The notes below the pieces were generated by a model. It did no database searches and was not told the DNA's origin. It worked only from the letters and a program-made list of their open reading frames with translations. Shown one piece after another: positions 14,981 to 20,282 of a stretch of DNA of 20,282 nt; within the stretch, counting starts at the first letter, position 1, and each line of letters opens with the position of its first letter. The stretch comes from a virus. Where the stretch lies: IMG/VR virus record IMGVR_UViG_3300027822_000280, positions 1 to 20,282 of that record. One strand, given 5' to 3'. A program made the translations under genes and the position numbers.

Positions 14981-15014
14981 AAAAAGGAGACCCATAAAAG
15001 GGTCTCTTTTTTTT
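14981..15014 (+). terminator. Intrinsic terminator ending the structured RNA
   Basis: AAAAAGGAGACCC (14981-14993) pairs with GGGTCTCTTTTTT (15000-15012, one G-U pair) around ATAAAA and ends in a run of eight T. It immediately follows the last hairpin of the RNA. Confidence 0.88.
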
Positions 15015-15030
15015 GTTAAAAAGGTTATAT

Positions 15031-15038
15031 TATAAATA
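15031..15038 (+). promoter_or_regulatory. T4-type late promoter octamer TATAAATA for the membrane peptide and SNase-like genes
   Basis: Exact TATAAATA followed by AAAATAAAAAT, 29 bases before the ATG at 15067. No further octamer is seen before 16740, so the three small accessory genes and the tail-tube-fold gene may share this transcript. Confidence 0.65.
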
Positions 15039-15066
15039 AAAATAAAAATAAAGGAGAAATAAAAAA

Positions 15067-15165
15067 ATGAATAAAATTAAACCAATTTTAACTTCAGTAG
15101 TTTCTGGCGTGCTTCTTGTAGTATCGTTATTGGGTCAAAGTGTTAAAAATAAAAGAAAAAAATAA
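15067..15165 (+). CDS. 32-aa single-span membrane peptide
   Basis: ATG 15067 to TAA 15165 encodes 32 residues: a short basic N-terminus (MNKIKP), about 18 hydrophobic residues (ILTSVVSGVLLVVSLLG) and a basic tail ending KNKRKK. AAGGAG at 15051-15056 gives it a good ribosome-binding site, and a late promoter precedes it. The charge pattern fits a single membrane helix with both ends positive. It might help the two exported SNase-fold proteins downstream or act by itself; its function is unknown. Confidence 0.6.
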   Translation: MNKIKPILTSVVSGVLLVVSLLGQSVKNKRKK

Positions 15166-15192
15166 ATAAGTTAAAATAGGAGAGATATAAAA

Positions 15193-16080
15193 ATGAAAGG
15201 ATGTAAAAAGAAAATAATTCCAATATTATTAGTTATACTTATTGTTGGTTCTGTAATGGGATATAAAAATAATAAGAAAAAACAACACAAAAATAGACCA
15301 GTACCGATAGAAGCGATTGATGATAATGCCACACTAACTGTTATTGATGAAATAATAGATGGAGCGACATTAAAAATTAATTCTTTAGAAAAAGGTACAA
15401 GAATTTGGAAAATGACAGGAATAGATGTACCAGCAGCAGTTGAAGGGGAAAAATTAAAAGCACAGGTTGCTCATTGTGGATTTAGAACTCAAATATTAGA
15501 ATTAGGTCTTAAGAGTAAAGCATATTTACAAAATATACTTGAAAGTAAAGTAGTAACTGTATTAGAAGAAGAAGGAGAAATAAAAATATTTGAAAATCCA
15601 TTCTTATCTGTAAATTACTTAATGGCTCAATGGGGTTATGCTTGGGCGGATACTAATGATGTTGGTACATACGTAGAGGTTACAAAATACGCAAAAGACA
15701 ATAGAAGGGGATTGTGGAAAATAAACTCAATGGAAAGATTGTTAATGCTTTGTTTGGAAAAAAGTTCAAATAAAAATAGTGGAGATATGGTCAAATTGAT
15801 GGAAGTAAAAGAAAAAGAATTATATCCTAAATTTGATGAAAAAATAATGTTTGATAATAGAAGAAATTTATATAATCTTGATTATTTATTTAATGAAAAA
15901 CTAATGTTTGATAATAGAAGAGGTGTACATAGAATTGATTGTCCATTTAATGAAAGGAACATAAATAATAGAAGAGATTTATATAGGTCTAATTATTCAT
16001 TTAATGAAAGAAGAATAAATAATAGAAAAGATTTATATAGGTCTAATTATCCATTTAATACAAGGAGAATAAACAGATGA
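15193..16080 (+). CDS. Membrane-anchored SNase-fold protein with degenerate active site and C-terminal repeats
   Basis: A 295-residue protein. Residues 8-23 form an N-terminal membrane anchor or uncleaved signal (IIPILLVILIVGSVMG) after a basic start, so the rest is probably outside the cytoplasm. Residues 47-190 follow the staphylococcal-nuclease fold: VIDEIIDGATLKI, GIDVPA, NYLMAQWGYAWA and AKDNRRGLW line up with DGDT, VDTPE, the L-x-x-x-G-x-A strand and the A-x-x-x-x-x-G-L-W motif. The calcium ligand in DGDT is alanine here (A58), the R35 equivalent appears to be lysine (K73) and the E43 equivalent is alanine (A81); only the D40 equivalent (D78) remains, so nuclease activity is doubtful. 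Cys95 and Cys187 are shared with the next protein and may form a disulfide. Residues 220-295 are tandem 18-19-residue repeats. The stop overlaps the next gene by 4 bases. Confidence 0.75.
   Translation: MKGCKKKIIPILLVILIVGSVMGYKNNKKKQHKNRPVPIEAIDDNATLTVIDEIIDGATLKINSLEKGTRIWKMTGIDVPAAVEGEKLKAQVAHCGFRTQILELGLKSKAYLQNILESKVVTVLEEEGEIKIFENPFLSVNYLMAQWGYAWADTNDVGTYVEVTKYAKDNRRGLWKINSMERLLMLCLEKSSNKNSGDMVKLMEVKEKELYPKFDEKIMFDNRRNLYNLDYLFNEKLMFDNRRGVHRIDCPFNERNINNRRDLYRSNYSFNERRINNRKDLYRSNYPFNTRRINR
15850..16079 (+). repeat. Four tandem coding repeats (54-57 nt) at the end of the SNase-like gene
   Basis: The translated unit is roughly [FN]-[DN]-N-R-R-x-[LV]-[YH]-[RN]-x-[ND]-[YC]-x-F-N-E-[RK]. The last two full units are 54 bases apart (AATAGAAGAG at 15967 and AATAGAAAAG at 16021) and nearly identical at DNA level, while the first two units are 57 bases and more diverged. 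The repeats are Arg, Asn and Tyr rich. The 3' pair looks recently duplicated. Confidence 0.8.
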
Positions 16081-16730
16081 AAAAATTATCAATGTTAGTG
16101 TTAAGTTTAGTTGTATTTTTTGGGTTGACAAATTGTTCTAAATTAAATCAAACAAAAAATAAATTTTCAAAAGATTATATTACTCCAGAGTCTTCTCTTC
16201 TTGATGGAGGTACTTTAGCAACCATTATTGAAGTGATAGATGGAGCGACATTAAAAATTAAAACTCCCAAAGGAGAAAAAATTCACAGAATAAAAGGTAT
16301 GAATGCTCCGGCAAGTATGGAAGGAAAAAAATTAGAGGCTCAAATAGCTAGTTGTGGTATGAAAGAAGAAATAATAAAATTAGGAATAAATAGTAAAACC
16401 AAATTAAAAGGTTACATTGGTAAAAATAAAATGGTGTCAATTTTGAGTAACGGACAAATATATGTTTATGGAGCAACAAGACCAGATGTTGGATGTGATA
16501 TGGTAAATAAAGGATATGTATTTCCTGTTCCTTCTGAAAAAGTAAAAAATTATTCAACTATGTTTAGAAATACAAAAAATGGCAATAGGGGATTTTATCA
16601 AAATCGGTCATTAAATAGAGCAATAATGTTTTGTTTAGAGACAGTAAAACCGATTCCTGTTGCAGAATTAGAAACACCAGTTGAAGAGGACATAACACCA
16701 ATAGAACCCACACCCGAAATAGAAGAATAA
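16077..16730 (+). CDS. Lipoprotein with degenerate SNase fold
   Basis: A 217-residue paralogue of the preceding protein. The N-terminus MKKLSMLVLSLVVFFGLTNC is a lipoprotein signal with Cys20 as the probable lipidated residue, so it should be anchored in a membrane facing outward. Residues 46-170 keep the SNase layout: VIDGATLKI, RIKGMNAPA and TKNGNRGFY. DGDT is DGAT, the D40 equivalent is asparagine (N76) and the E43 equivalent is alanine (A79); the R35 equivalent (R71) is kept. Catalysis is therefore unlikely. Cysteines at ASCG (C93) and MFCLE near the end of the domain match those of the neighbour. The tail is rich in proline and glutamate. It overlaps the preceding gene by ATGA, indicating translational coupling, and the different anchors suggest the pair act at the envelope. 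Superinfection exclusion is a guess. Confidence 0.75.
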   Translation: MKKLSMLVLSLVVFFGLTNCSKLNQTKNKFSKDYITPESSLLDGGTLATIIEVIDGATLKIKTPKGEKIHRIKGMNAPASMEGKKLEAQIASCGMKEEIIKLGINSKTKLKGYIGKNKMVSILSNGQIYVYGATRPDVGCDMVNKGYVFPVPSEKVKNYSTMFRNTKNGNRGFYQNRSLNRAIMFCLETVKPIPVAELETPVEEDITPIEPTPEIEE

Positions 16731-16739
16731 GGAGTTTTT

Positions 16740-17333
16740 TTGAAAAGTAATAATATTTTAAATCGGTTCACCAATGAAACTTTTGATTTTAAAATATATA
16801 AATTACCTGATATATCTTTTTATTTAACATCAGTTTCATTGCCGGGTTTGACGATGAATCCTATAGAAGTTGGCAGACCTACAATGACAATTCCAATGGA
16901 AGGTAACGCTCCAGAATTTAATGAGCTATCTATATCTTTTTATATAGATGAATTTTTTAAAAATTGGGTGGCAATATATAATTGGATGTTATCATTTTCT
17001 TATTTAGTTCCTTTTGATAATATATATAATAAATTAAATCCTAACCTTATTGATAAAGATGTTATAAAAAAAGAAGATGACAAACAAAAACAAGCTAATA
17101 AAGAAATGGGAATTGATGTTGGGTATCAGAGAAATTACTCAGATGCTTCTTTAATTTTATATGATAATTTTAAAAAACCAATTATAAATTTTAGATTTAT
17201 AAATTTATTTCCTGTAAGTGTTTCAGATGTCAATATGGATATAAATAATACAAATGATTACTTAATTTTAGATTGTACATTTCGATATCAACATTACATG
17301 ATTGAAGAACTGAGAACAAGTGAAGATAAATAA
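16740..17333 (+). CDS. Tail-tube-fold protein (gp19/gp54-like), interrupted near its 3' end by the tnpB cassette
   Basis: A 197-residue protein starting at TTG 16740 (AAGGAG 6 bases upstream). SFYLTSVSLPGLTMNPIEVGRP, IPMEGNAPEFNELSISFYID, NWVAIYNWM and the end FPVSVSDVNMDINNTNDYLILDCTFRY fit the tail-tube fold shared by T4 gp19 and the baseplate tube initiator gp54 (compare gp54 LVISFRMD...YRAMQDWV and HPISVS...ITTFDVTFAYR). A gp19 is already present, so this may be the tube initiator or another tube-like protein at the baseplate; its place two genes before a gp8-like protein supports that. The last 31 codons before LYS-stop are repeated after tnpB at 18508 with different codons and a longer tail, meaning that the C-terminus here (ending RTSEDK) is a replacement. 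The gene remains intact. Confidence 0.8.
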   Translation: MKSNNILNRFTNETFDFKIYKLPDISFYLTSVSLPGLTMNPIEVGRPTMTIPMEGNAPEFNELSISFYIDEFFKNWVAIYNWMLSFSYLVPFDNIYNKLNPNLIDKDVIKKEDDKQKQANKEMGIDVGYQRNYSDASLILYDNFKKPIINFRFINLFPVSVSDVNMDINNTNDYLILDCTFRYQHYMIEELRTSEDK

Positions 17334-17376
17334 AATATAATAGGGATTATATTAGTAATATTTTATTAAATTATTT

Positions 17377-17384
17377 TATAAATA
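17377..17384 (+). promoter_or_regulatory. T4-type late promoter octamer TATAAATA for tnpB
   Basis: Exact TATAAATA followed by GAATATAT, 25 bases before the tnpB ATG, with AAAAGG as a ribosome-binding site. It lies inside the inserted segment, so the cassette carries its own phage-type late promoter. Confidence 0.55.
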
Positions 17385-17409
17385 GAATATATTAAAAGGT
17401 TTAAAAAAA

Positions 17410-18486
17410 ATGATAAGAAAGTCAACAATAAATCTTAAATTTGTTAATAAAGGTAAACTTAAAAAATTAAAGATAATTGCTGAAGAATATAAAAGAGTTG
17501 TTAATATCTTTATTGATAGACTCTGGAAAGAGCAACAATTTTCAGGAAGTTTTGTTAAAGATACAAATGTTGACAGTTGGTTATCGGCTTCATTAAAACA
17601 AATTACTGCAAAACACGCGCTTTCTATTGTTAAATCTCAACGTAAAAAGAAGAAAAAATCTAAACCTACATTTAATAAACTTACAATGGAACTTGACTCA
17701 AAGGTTATTAAGATTAAACAAGATATAAATTCTTTTGATATTTGGATTAAATTTTTAATTATTAGTAATAAATATGATAATAAATTTGGTAAAAGATTTA
17801 GTCTTAATTTACCTTCTAAAAAACATATACATTTTAATAAATTTCTTGAAGAGAATTGGACAATTAAAAAGTCAATTAGATTAAGAATAACTGAAAAGGG
17901 TTATTTTATTGATGTATTTTTTGAAAAAGAAGCTCCTATAATAAAAATTAAAGGTAAACAAAAAGCTGTTGATATAGGATACAAGAAATTGATTGTAAGT
18001 TCAGATAAAGAGTTTATAGGTGATTTTAAAATCTATGAAAAGATTGCTCGTAAGAAACAAGGAAGTAAGGCTTTTAAAAGAGCATTGATAGAACGTGATG
18101 AGATAGTTAATATTTCTTGTAAGGCTTTAGATTTAGATAATGTTAAAGAACTTTTTGCAGAAGATTTAAAAAATGTTAAATATAAATCCAAAGGTAAAAT
18201 ACGAAAGAAATTTAATCATAAACTTCAACGGTGGAGTTATGTAAAAGTTTTACAGAAGCTCACTATGTTGTGTGAAGAGAGTGGAATTTTATTTAAGAAA
18301 ATTCCACCTCAATATACAAGTCAAAGATGTAGTTGTTGTGGAGAGATACATAAGAAAAGCAGAAAGAATGAGTTTTTTAAGTGTGTTTCTTGTAATTTTG
18401 AAAGTGATGCGGATTATAATGCTTCACTCAATATTTTACATATAGGACAATATGGTGCCTATGCCTTACAAAAGCCAATTCTATAA
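17410..18486 (+). CDS. tnpB: TnpB RNA-guided nuclease (IS200/IS605 OrfB family)
   Basis: A 358-residue protein of normal TnpB length. The RuvC-type active site looks complete: D188 in AVDIGYKKLIVSS, E251 in LFAEDLKNVK and D335 in SDADYNASLNI. The zinc finger C307-x-x-C310 ... C325-x-x-C328 lies between the last two. The N-terminal half is the basic, RNA- and DNA-binding part (KSQRKKKKKSK near 75-85). TnpB proteins cut DNA adjacent to a short target-adjacent motif using an omega RNA encoded at the 3' end of tnpB, whose guide is read from sequence just outside the element. No tnpA transposase is present. The gene lies inside the 3' end of a tail-tube-fold gene, and a hairpin at its stop codon probably ends the omega RNA scaffold, so it may act as a homing endonuclease. 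Codon and base composition match the neighbours. Confidence 0.92.
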   Translation: MIRKSTINLKFVNKGKLKKLKIIAEEYKRVVNIFIDRLWKEQQFSGSFVKDTNVDSWLSASLKQITAKHALSIVKSQRKKKKKSKPTFNKLTMELDSKVIKIKQDINSFDIWIKFLIISNKYDNKFGKRFSLNLPSKKHIHFNKFLEENWTIKKSIRLRITEKGYFIDVFFEKEAPIIKIKGKQKAVDIGYKKLIVSSDKEFIGDFKIYEKIARKKQGSKAFKRALIERDEIVNISCKALDLDNVKELFAEDLKNVKYKSKGKIRKKFNHKLQRWSYVKVLQKLTMLCEESGILFKKIPPQYTSQRCSCCGEIHKKSRKNEFFKCVSCNFESDADYNASLNILHIGQYGAYALQKPIL

Positions 18487-18530
18487 AACATTATAGGAAA
18501 GGTAATCGTGGATATTAACAACACGAACGA
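18471..18530 (+). ncRNA. Predicted 3' end and guide of the TnpB omega RNA
   Basis: At the end of tnpB, AGCC is followed by a hairpin (CTATAA 18481-18486, loop AACA, TTATAG 18491-18496, flanked by TT/AA and CC/GG pairs) and then GGTAATC. This follows the same plan as the 3' end of the standalone RNA at 14950-14972 (AGC, stem, GAGTAGTTCA) and of IS605-type right ends as I remember them. In this model the scaffold ends near 18507 and the guide starts at 18508 (GTGGATATTAACAACACGAA), that is, in the displaced 3' end of the tail-tube-fold gene. The exact boundary is uncertain by a few bases. The 5' part of the omega RNA would lie within the tnpB coding sequence. Confidence 0.45.
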
Positions 18531-18630
18531 TTATTTGATTTTAGACTGTACATTTCGATATCAACATTACTTGATTGAAGAGTTGAGAACAAATGAAGAC
18601 ACAGAAACCCAAGAAGGGGAAGAAAATTAA
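18508..18630 (+). pseudogene. Displaced original 3' end of the tail-tube-fold gene
   Basis: The frame from GTG 18508 to TAA 18630 encodes 40 residues, VDINNTNDYLILDCTFRYQH then YLIEELRTNEDTETQEGEEN. The first 31 codons align without gaps to 17235-17327, the end of the intact gene: 28 of 31 residues agree while 14 of 93 bases differ, 11 of them silent. The remaining nine residues and stop are unique and overlap the start of the next gene, so this is taken as the ancestral gene end left behind by insertion of the tnpB cassette. GGAAAGG lies 5 bases before the GTG, so a 40-residue peptide could still be made. Confidence 0.75.
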
Positions 18631-18814
18631 AGAAAAGATAAAGGACGAGCCGGATTTTATAAAGGATAGCGATACAAAAGCAATCCTTCTTAATAATGAC
18701 CAAAAATATAATGAATTTTTATCAAAAGCTAAAGAAAAACAAAAATTAGAAACGAGGTTAAGTAAGCTAGAAACGTCTTTAGAAAAAATTTTAGAAATTT
18801 TAGAAAAAAAATAA
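18593..18814 (+). CDS. Small coiled-coil protein
   Basis: A 73-residue protein not recognised. The first 20 residues are almost entirely basic (KTQKPKKGKKIKEKIK), the middle has DEPDFIKDSDTKAILLNND, and the last 30 residues form a leucine-heptad coiled coil (KLETRLSKLETSLEKILEIL). Its ATG lies inside the displaced end of the tail-tube-fold gene, with a 38-base overlap, so in the ancestral arrangement the two were overlapping and probably translationally coupled. Insertion of tnpB separated it from the working copy of that gene. It could be a small baseplate assembly or chaperone protein given its place before gp8, but this is only context. Confidence 0.65.
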   Translation: MKTQKPKKGKKIKEKIKDEPDFIKDSDTKAILLNNDQKYNEFLSKAKEKQKLETRLSKLETSLEKILEILEKK

Positions 18815-18824
18815 GTTTTATTTT

Positions 18825-18832
18825 TATAAATA
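18825..18832 (+). promoter_or_regulatory. T4-type late promoter octamer TATAAATA (first of a tandem pair)
   Basis: Exact octamer, 54 bases before the gp8-like ATG and just after the stop of the coiled-coil gene. Confidence 0.5.
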
Positions 18833-18847
18833 AGATTGAAGTATTTT

Positions 18848-18855
18848 TATAAATA
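18848..18855 (+). promoter_or_regulatory. T4-type late promoter octamer TATAAATA (second of a tandem pair)
   Basis: Exact octamer followed by AAATAAAAT, 30 bases before the gp8-like ATG, the usual distance seen in this window. Confidence 0.6.
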
Positions 18856-18885
18856 AAATAAAATAGATTTTTCAGGGAGCATATA

Positions 18886-20169
18886 ATGCCAGCAATTATA
18901 ACAACAAAGTTTAGATTATACACGAGTCAACAATTTAAAGAGAGTTTTGAGGAAGCAGAAAATGATAATATCTATCTGTTTATTGGGAAAACAACAGCTT
19001 GGGAAGATGACCAAAAACCTTTAATTCCTTTAGATAATATCTCTACAACAGATTACAATATTTATAATTCTATGATTGCAATGAAAAAAATAAATACAGG
19101 TTTTATTTCTAATGTAGTTAAAAGAATTGATTGGCAAGAAAATCAATTTTATGATATGTATGATGATAAAGAAGAGGATTTATTTAATAAACGGTTTTAT
19201 GTATTGACTGATGATTATAATGTTTATAAAATTTTAGATAATAATAATACATCTTCTAAGATAAAACCTTCCGGGACAGACTATACGCCTTTTATTACAT
19301 CAGATGGGTATAAATGGCAATATATGTTTACGGTATCGTCTTCGGAGTCAGTTAAGTTTTTGACTCCCGAATGGCTACCACTAAAAACAATTAACAAAGA
19401 TGACGGTTCTACCCAATGGCAAGTTCAAACTAATACTGTAACTGGTTCTATAGAACATATAACTATAGAAAATGGTGGCAAAGGATTTACAACTTCCCCA
19501 AAAATTACTATTACAGGAGACGGTCAGGGTGCTAAAGCTAAAGCAATTTTAAAAGATGGGGTAATTACAAAAATAGATATAACAGCAAGAGGTTCAAATT
19601 ATTCTTATGCTTTTATAAACATAGCCAATAATAAAGGTGCTGTTGTCAGAGCAATTATATCACCTAAAAATGGACATGGTTCTGATTGCGTAGAAGAATT
19701 GGGCGGATATTATACGATGTTAAATGTAAGGTTGGAATATGGTGAAGGGGGAGTATTCCCTGTCCAGAACGATTTTAGAAATATTGGGTTAATAATAAAT
19801 CCACTTGAAGAAAAAACTAAGGAGAAAGCAAATAAATTAGTGTATCCACTTTATTCTAATTTTACTCTTTCAGAAAAGGATAGGATACCTTTTGGTATAG
19901 ATGAAAAAATTACCGGACAAAATAGTAAAGCTACTGGAAATGTAATTTATATAAATTCTGATACAATTCAAGTCAACGAAATAGTTGGAAAATTTGAAAT
20001 AGGGGAAGTTATAAGAGGTAATAATTCTGGCGTAACAGGGCGTTTAGCAGAAGTTAAAGAGTCTGAAATAAAAAAATATTCTGGAGTTGTAATTTATAAT
20101 GAAAATAGGTCGCCTATTGTTAGAAGTCAAGACCAGATAGAAGATATCAAGCTAATAATTGAGTTTTAA
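18886..20169 (+). CDS. gp8: Baseplate wedge protein (T4 gp8-like)
   Basis: A 427-residue protein, longer than T4 gp8 (334). The N-terminus ITTKFRLYTSQQF ... NIYLFIGKTTAWEDDQKP parallels T4 gp8 (IVTSKFRTEKML...IFITFGRSEPWSSNENE), FKRxDW-type VVKRIDWQENQFYDMYDD follows, and YKWQYMFTVSSSESVKFLTPEWLP matches the YVWEYLFEIPPD region. LGGYYTMLNVRLEYGEGG, NDFRNIGLIINPLE and the end YNENRSPIVRSQDQIEDIKLI match the T4 C-terminus (RQISIITNPLEAK, ENRPPIIMAMDQTEEINILF). Two glycine-rich insertions, about residues 185-260 (GGKGFTTSPKITITGDGQGA) and 340-390 (GQNSKATGNVIYI), account for the extra length. It forms part of the baseplate wedges that control sheath contraction. GGGAG precedes the ATG by 7 bases. 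Confidence 0.88.
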   Translation: MPAIITTKFRLYTSQQFKESFEEAENDNIYLFIGKTTAWEDDQKPLIPLDNISTTDYNIYNSMIAMKKINTGFISNVVKRIDWQENQFYDMYDDKEEDLFNKRFYVLTDDYNVYKILDNNNTSSKIKPSGTDYTPFITSDGYKWQYMFTVSSSESVKFLTPEWLPLKTINKDDGSTQWQVQTNTVTGSIEHITIENGGKGFTTSPKITITGDGQGAKAKAILKDGVITKIDITARGSNYSYAFINIANNKGAVVRAIISPKNGHGSDCVEELGGYYTMLNVRLEYGEGGVFPVQNDFRNIGLIINPLEEKTKEKANKLVYPLYSNFTLSEKDRIPFGIDEKITGQNSKATGNVIYINSDTIQVNEIVGKFEIGEVIRGNNSGVTGRLAEVKESEIKKYSGVVIYNENRSPIVRSQDQIEDIKLIIEF

Positions 20170-20198
20170 TTATTTTATCATTGTAGAGGGTTAAAATA

Positions 20199-20282
20199 TT
20201 GGCTGAATCTAAGATTTTAAAATTTCCTTCGGAAGAGGAAACTAATGTTAAACGATTTTTAATGTTTTCTCCATATTTATTT
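20199..20282 (+). CDS. Start of a further protein (partial)
   Basis: An open frame begins at TTG 20199 and runs off the right edge: 28 residues, (M)AESKILKFPSEEETNVKRF then LMFSPYLF. AGAGGG at 20185-20190 is a good ribosome-binding site 8 bases upstream and the gene follows the gp8-like gene by 29 bases. TTG starts are used elsewhere in this window (portal, tail-tube-fold gene). It is probably another baseplate gene by position; too little is present to identify it. Confidence 0.55.
   Translation, partial: MAESKILKFPSEEETNVKRFLMFSPYLF

Larger units (their letters stand above)
18819..18855 (+). repeat. Duplicated late promoter segment
   Basis: The 14-base string TATTTTTATAAATA occurs twice, 23 bases apart (starting at 18819 and 18842), so two TATAAATA octamers (18825-18832 and 18848-18855) stand in tandem before the gp8-like gene. 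Confidence 0.7.

Noticed and set aside
14970-14990. TnpB-type 3' guide for the orphan RNA
   Set aside because: Not excluded, but the bases after GAGTAGTTCA run straight into the terminator hairpin, which would make a poor guide; the 5'-guide (IscB-type) reading fits the layout better.
15850-16079. CRISPR-like direct repeats
   Set aside because: The units are contiguous, in frame and a multiple of three; they encode a protein repeat and have no spacers.
17334-18507. Group I intron or IStron carrying tnpB
   Set aside because: The upstream gene is closed by its own stop codon with a complete C-terminus, and the downstream sequence repeats that end instead of continuing it, so splicing is not needed; no intron core was recognised.
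1-20282. tRNA, rRNA genes, complete insertion sequences with a transposase, CRISPR arrays
   Set aside because: None could be recognised; tnpB has no tnpA partner, and no clover-leaf-like sequence with conserved T-loop bases was seen.

Overview
This window looks like part of the late, virion-structural region of a very AT-rich, T4-superfamily myovirus. Seven genes can be recognised from remembered T4 sequences, in T4-like order: tail sheath (gp18), tail tube (gp19), portal (gp20), prohead protease (gp21), scaffold (gp22) and major capsid protein (gp23), then a baseplate wedge protein (gp8-like) after an accessory stretch. All genes are on the + strand. The exact T4 late-promoter octamer TATAAATA lies upstream of most transcription blocks, which implies a gp55-type late sigma factor. 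The host cannot be named. A lipoprotein signal and the low GC content fit a low-GC Gram-negative host (Campylobacterota or Fusobacteria, for example), but this is inference.

Layout. 1-137: end of an upstream gene and a hairpin. 138-1007: a YgjP-type metallopeptidase behind a sigma70-like promoter and a late-promoter motif. 1008-1391: three tiny amphipathic-peptide genes. 1423-4844: an unrecognised 848-aa protein and a tail-fibre/adhesin-like protein with a fibrinogen-type motif. 4908-9089: sheath, tube, strong terminator, portal. 9107-10810: two paralogous all-helical proteins holding three copies of one domain. 10879-11391: an acidic conserved phage protein. 11428-14632: protease, scaffold with a basic, protease-site-studded N-terminus, and capsid. 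14661-15014: a structured non-coding RNA between two terminators with its own late promoter. 15067-16730: a tiny membrane peptide and two exported SNase-fold proteins with damaged active sites. 16740-18630: a tail-tube-fold gene interrupted near its 3' end by a tnpB cassette. 18593-20282: a small coiled-coil gene, the gp8-like gene and the start of another gene.

Two observations stand out. First, tnpB (17410-18486) sits inside the 3' end of the tail-tube-fold gene at 16740. The original 3' end survives just after tnpB (18508-18630). The interrupted gene carries a replacement C-terminus with nearly the same protein sequence but different codons, densest where the TnpB guide would be read. This is the layout expected of an RNA-guided homing endonuclease with a self-resistant, recoded target. 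Second, 14703-14975 encodes a standalone RNA resembling the omega RNA (HEARO) of IscB-type nucleases, with no IscB gene beside it in this window.

The head genes also share recurring (L/I)-K-E sites that fit the known specificity of T4-type gp21 prohead protease. This suggests a scaffold that doubles as a source of basic internal peptides.
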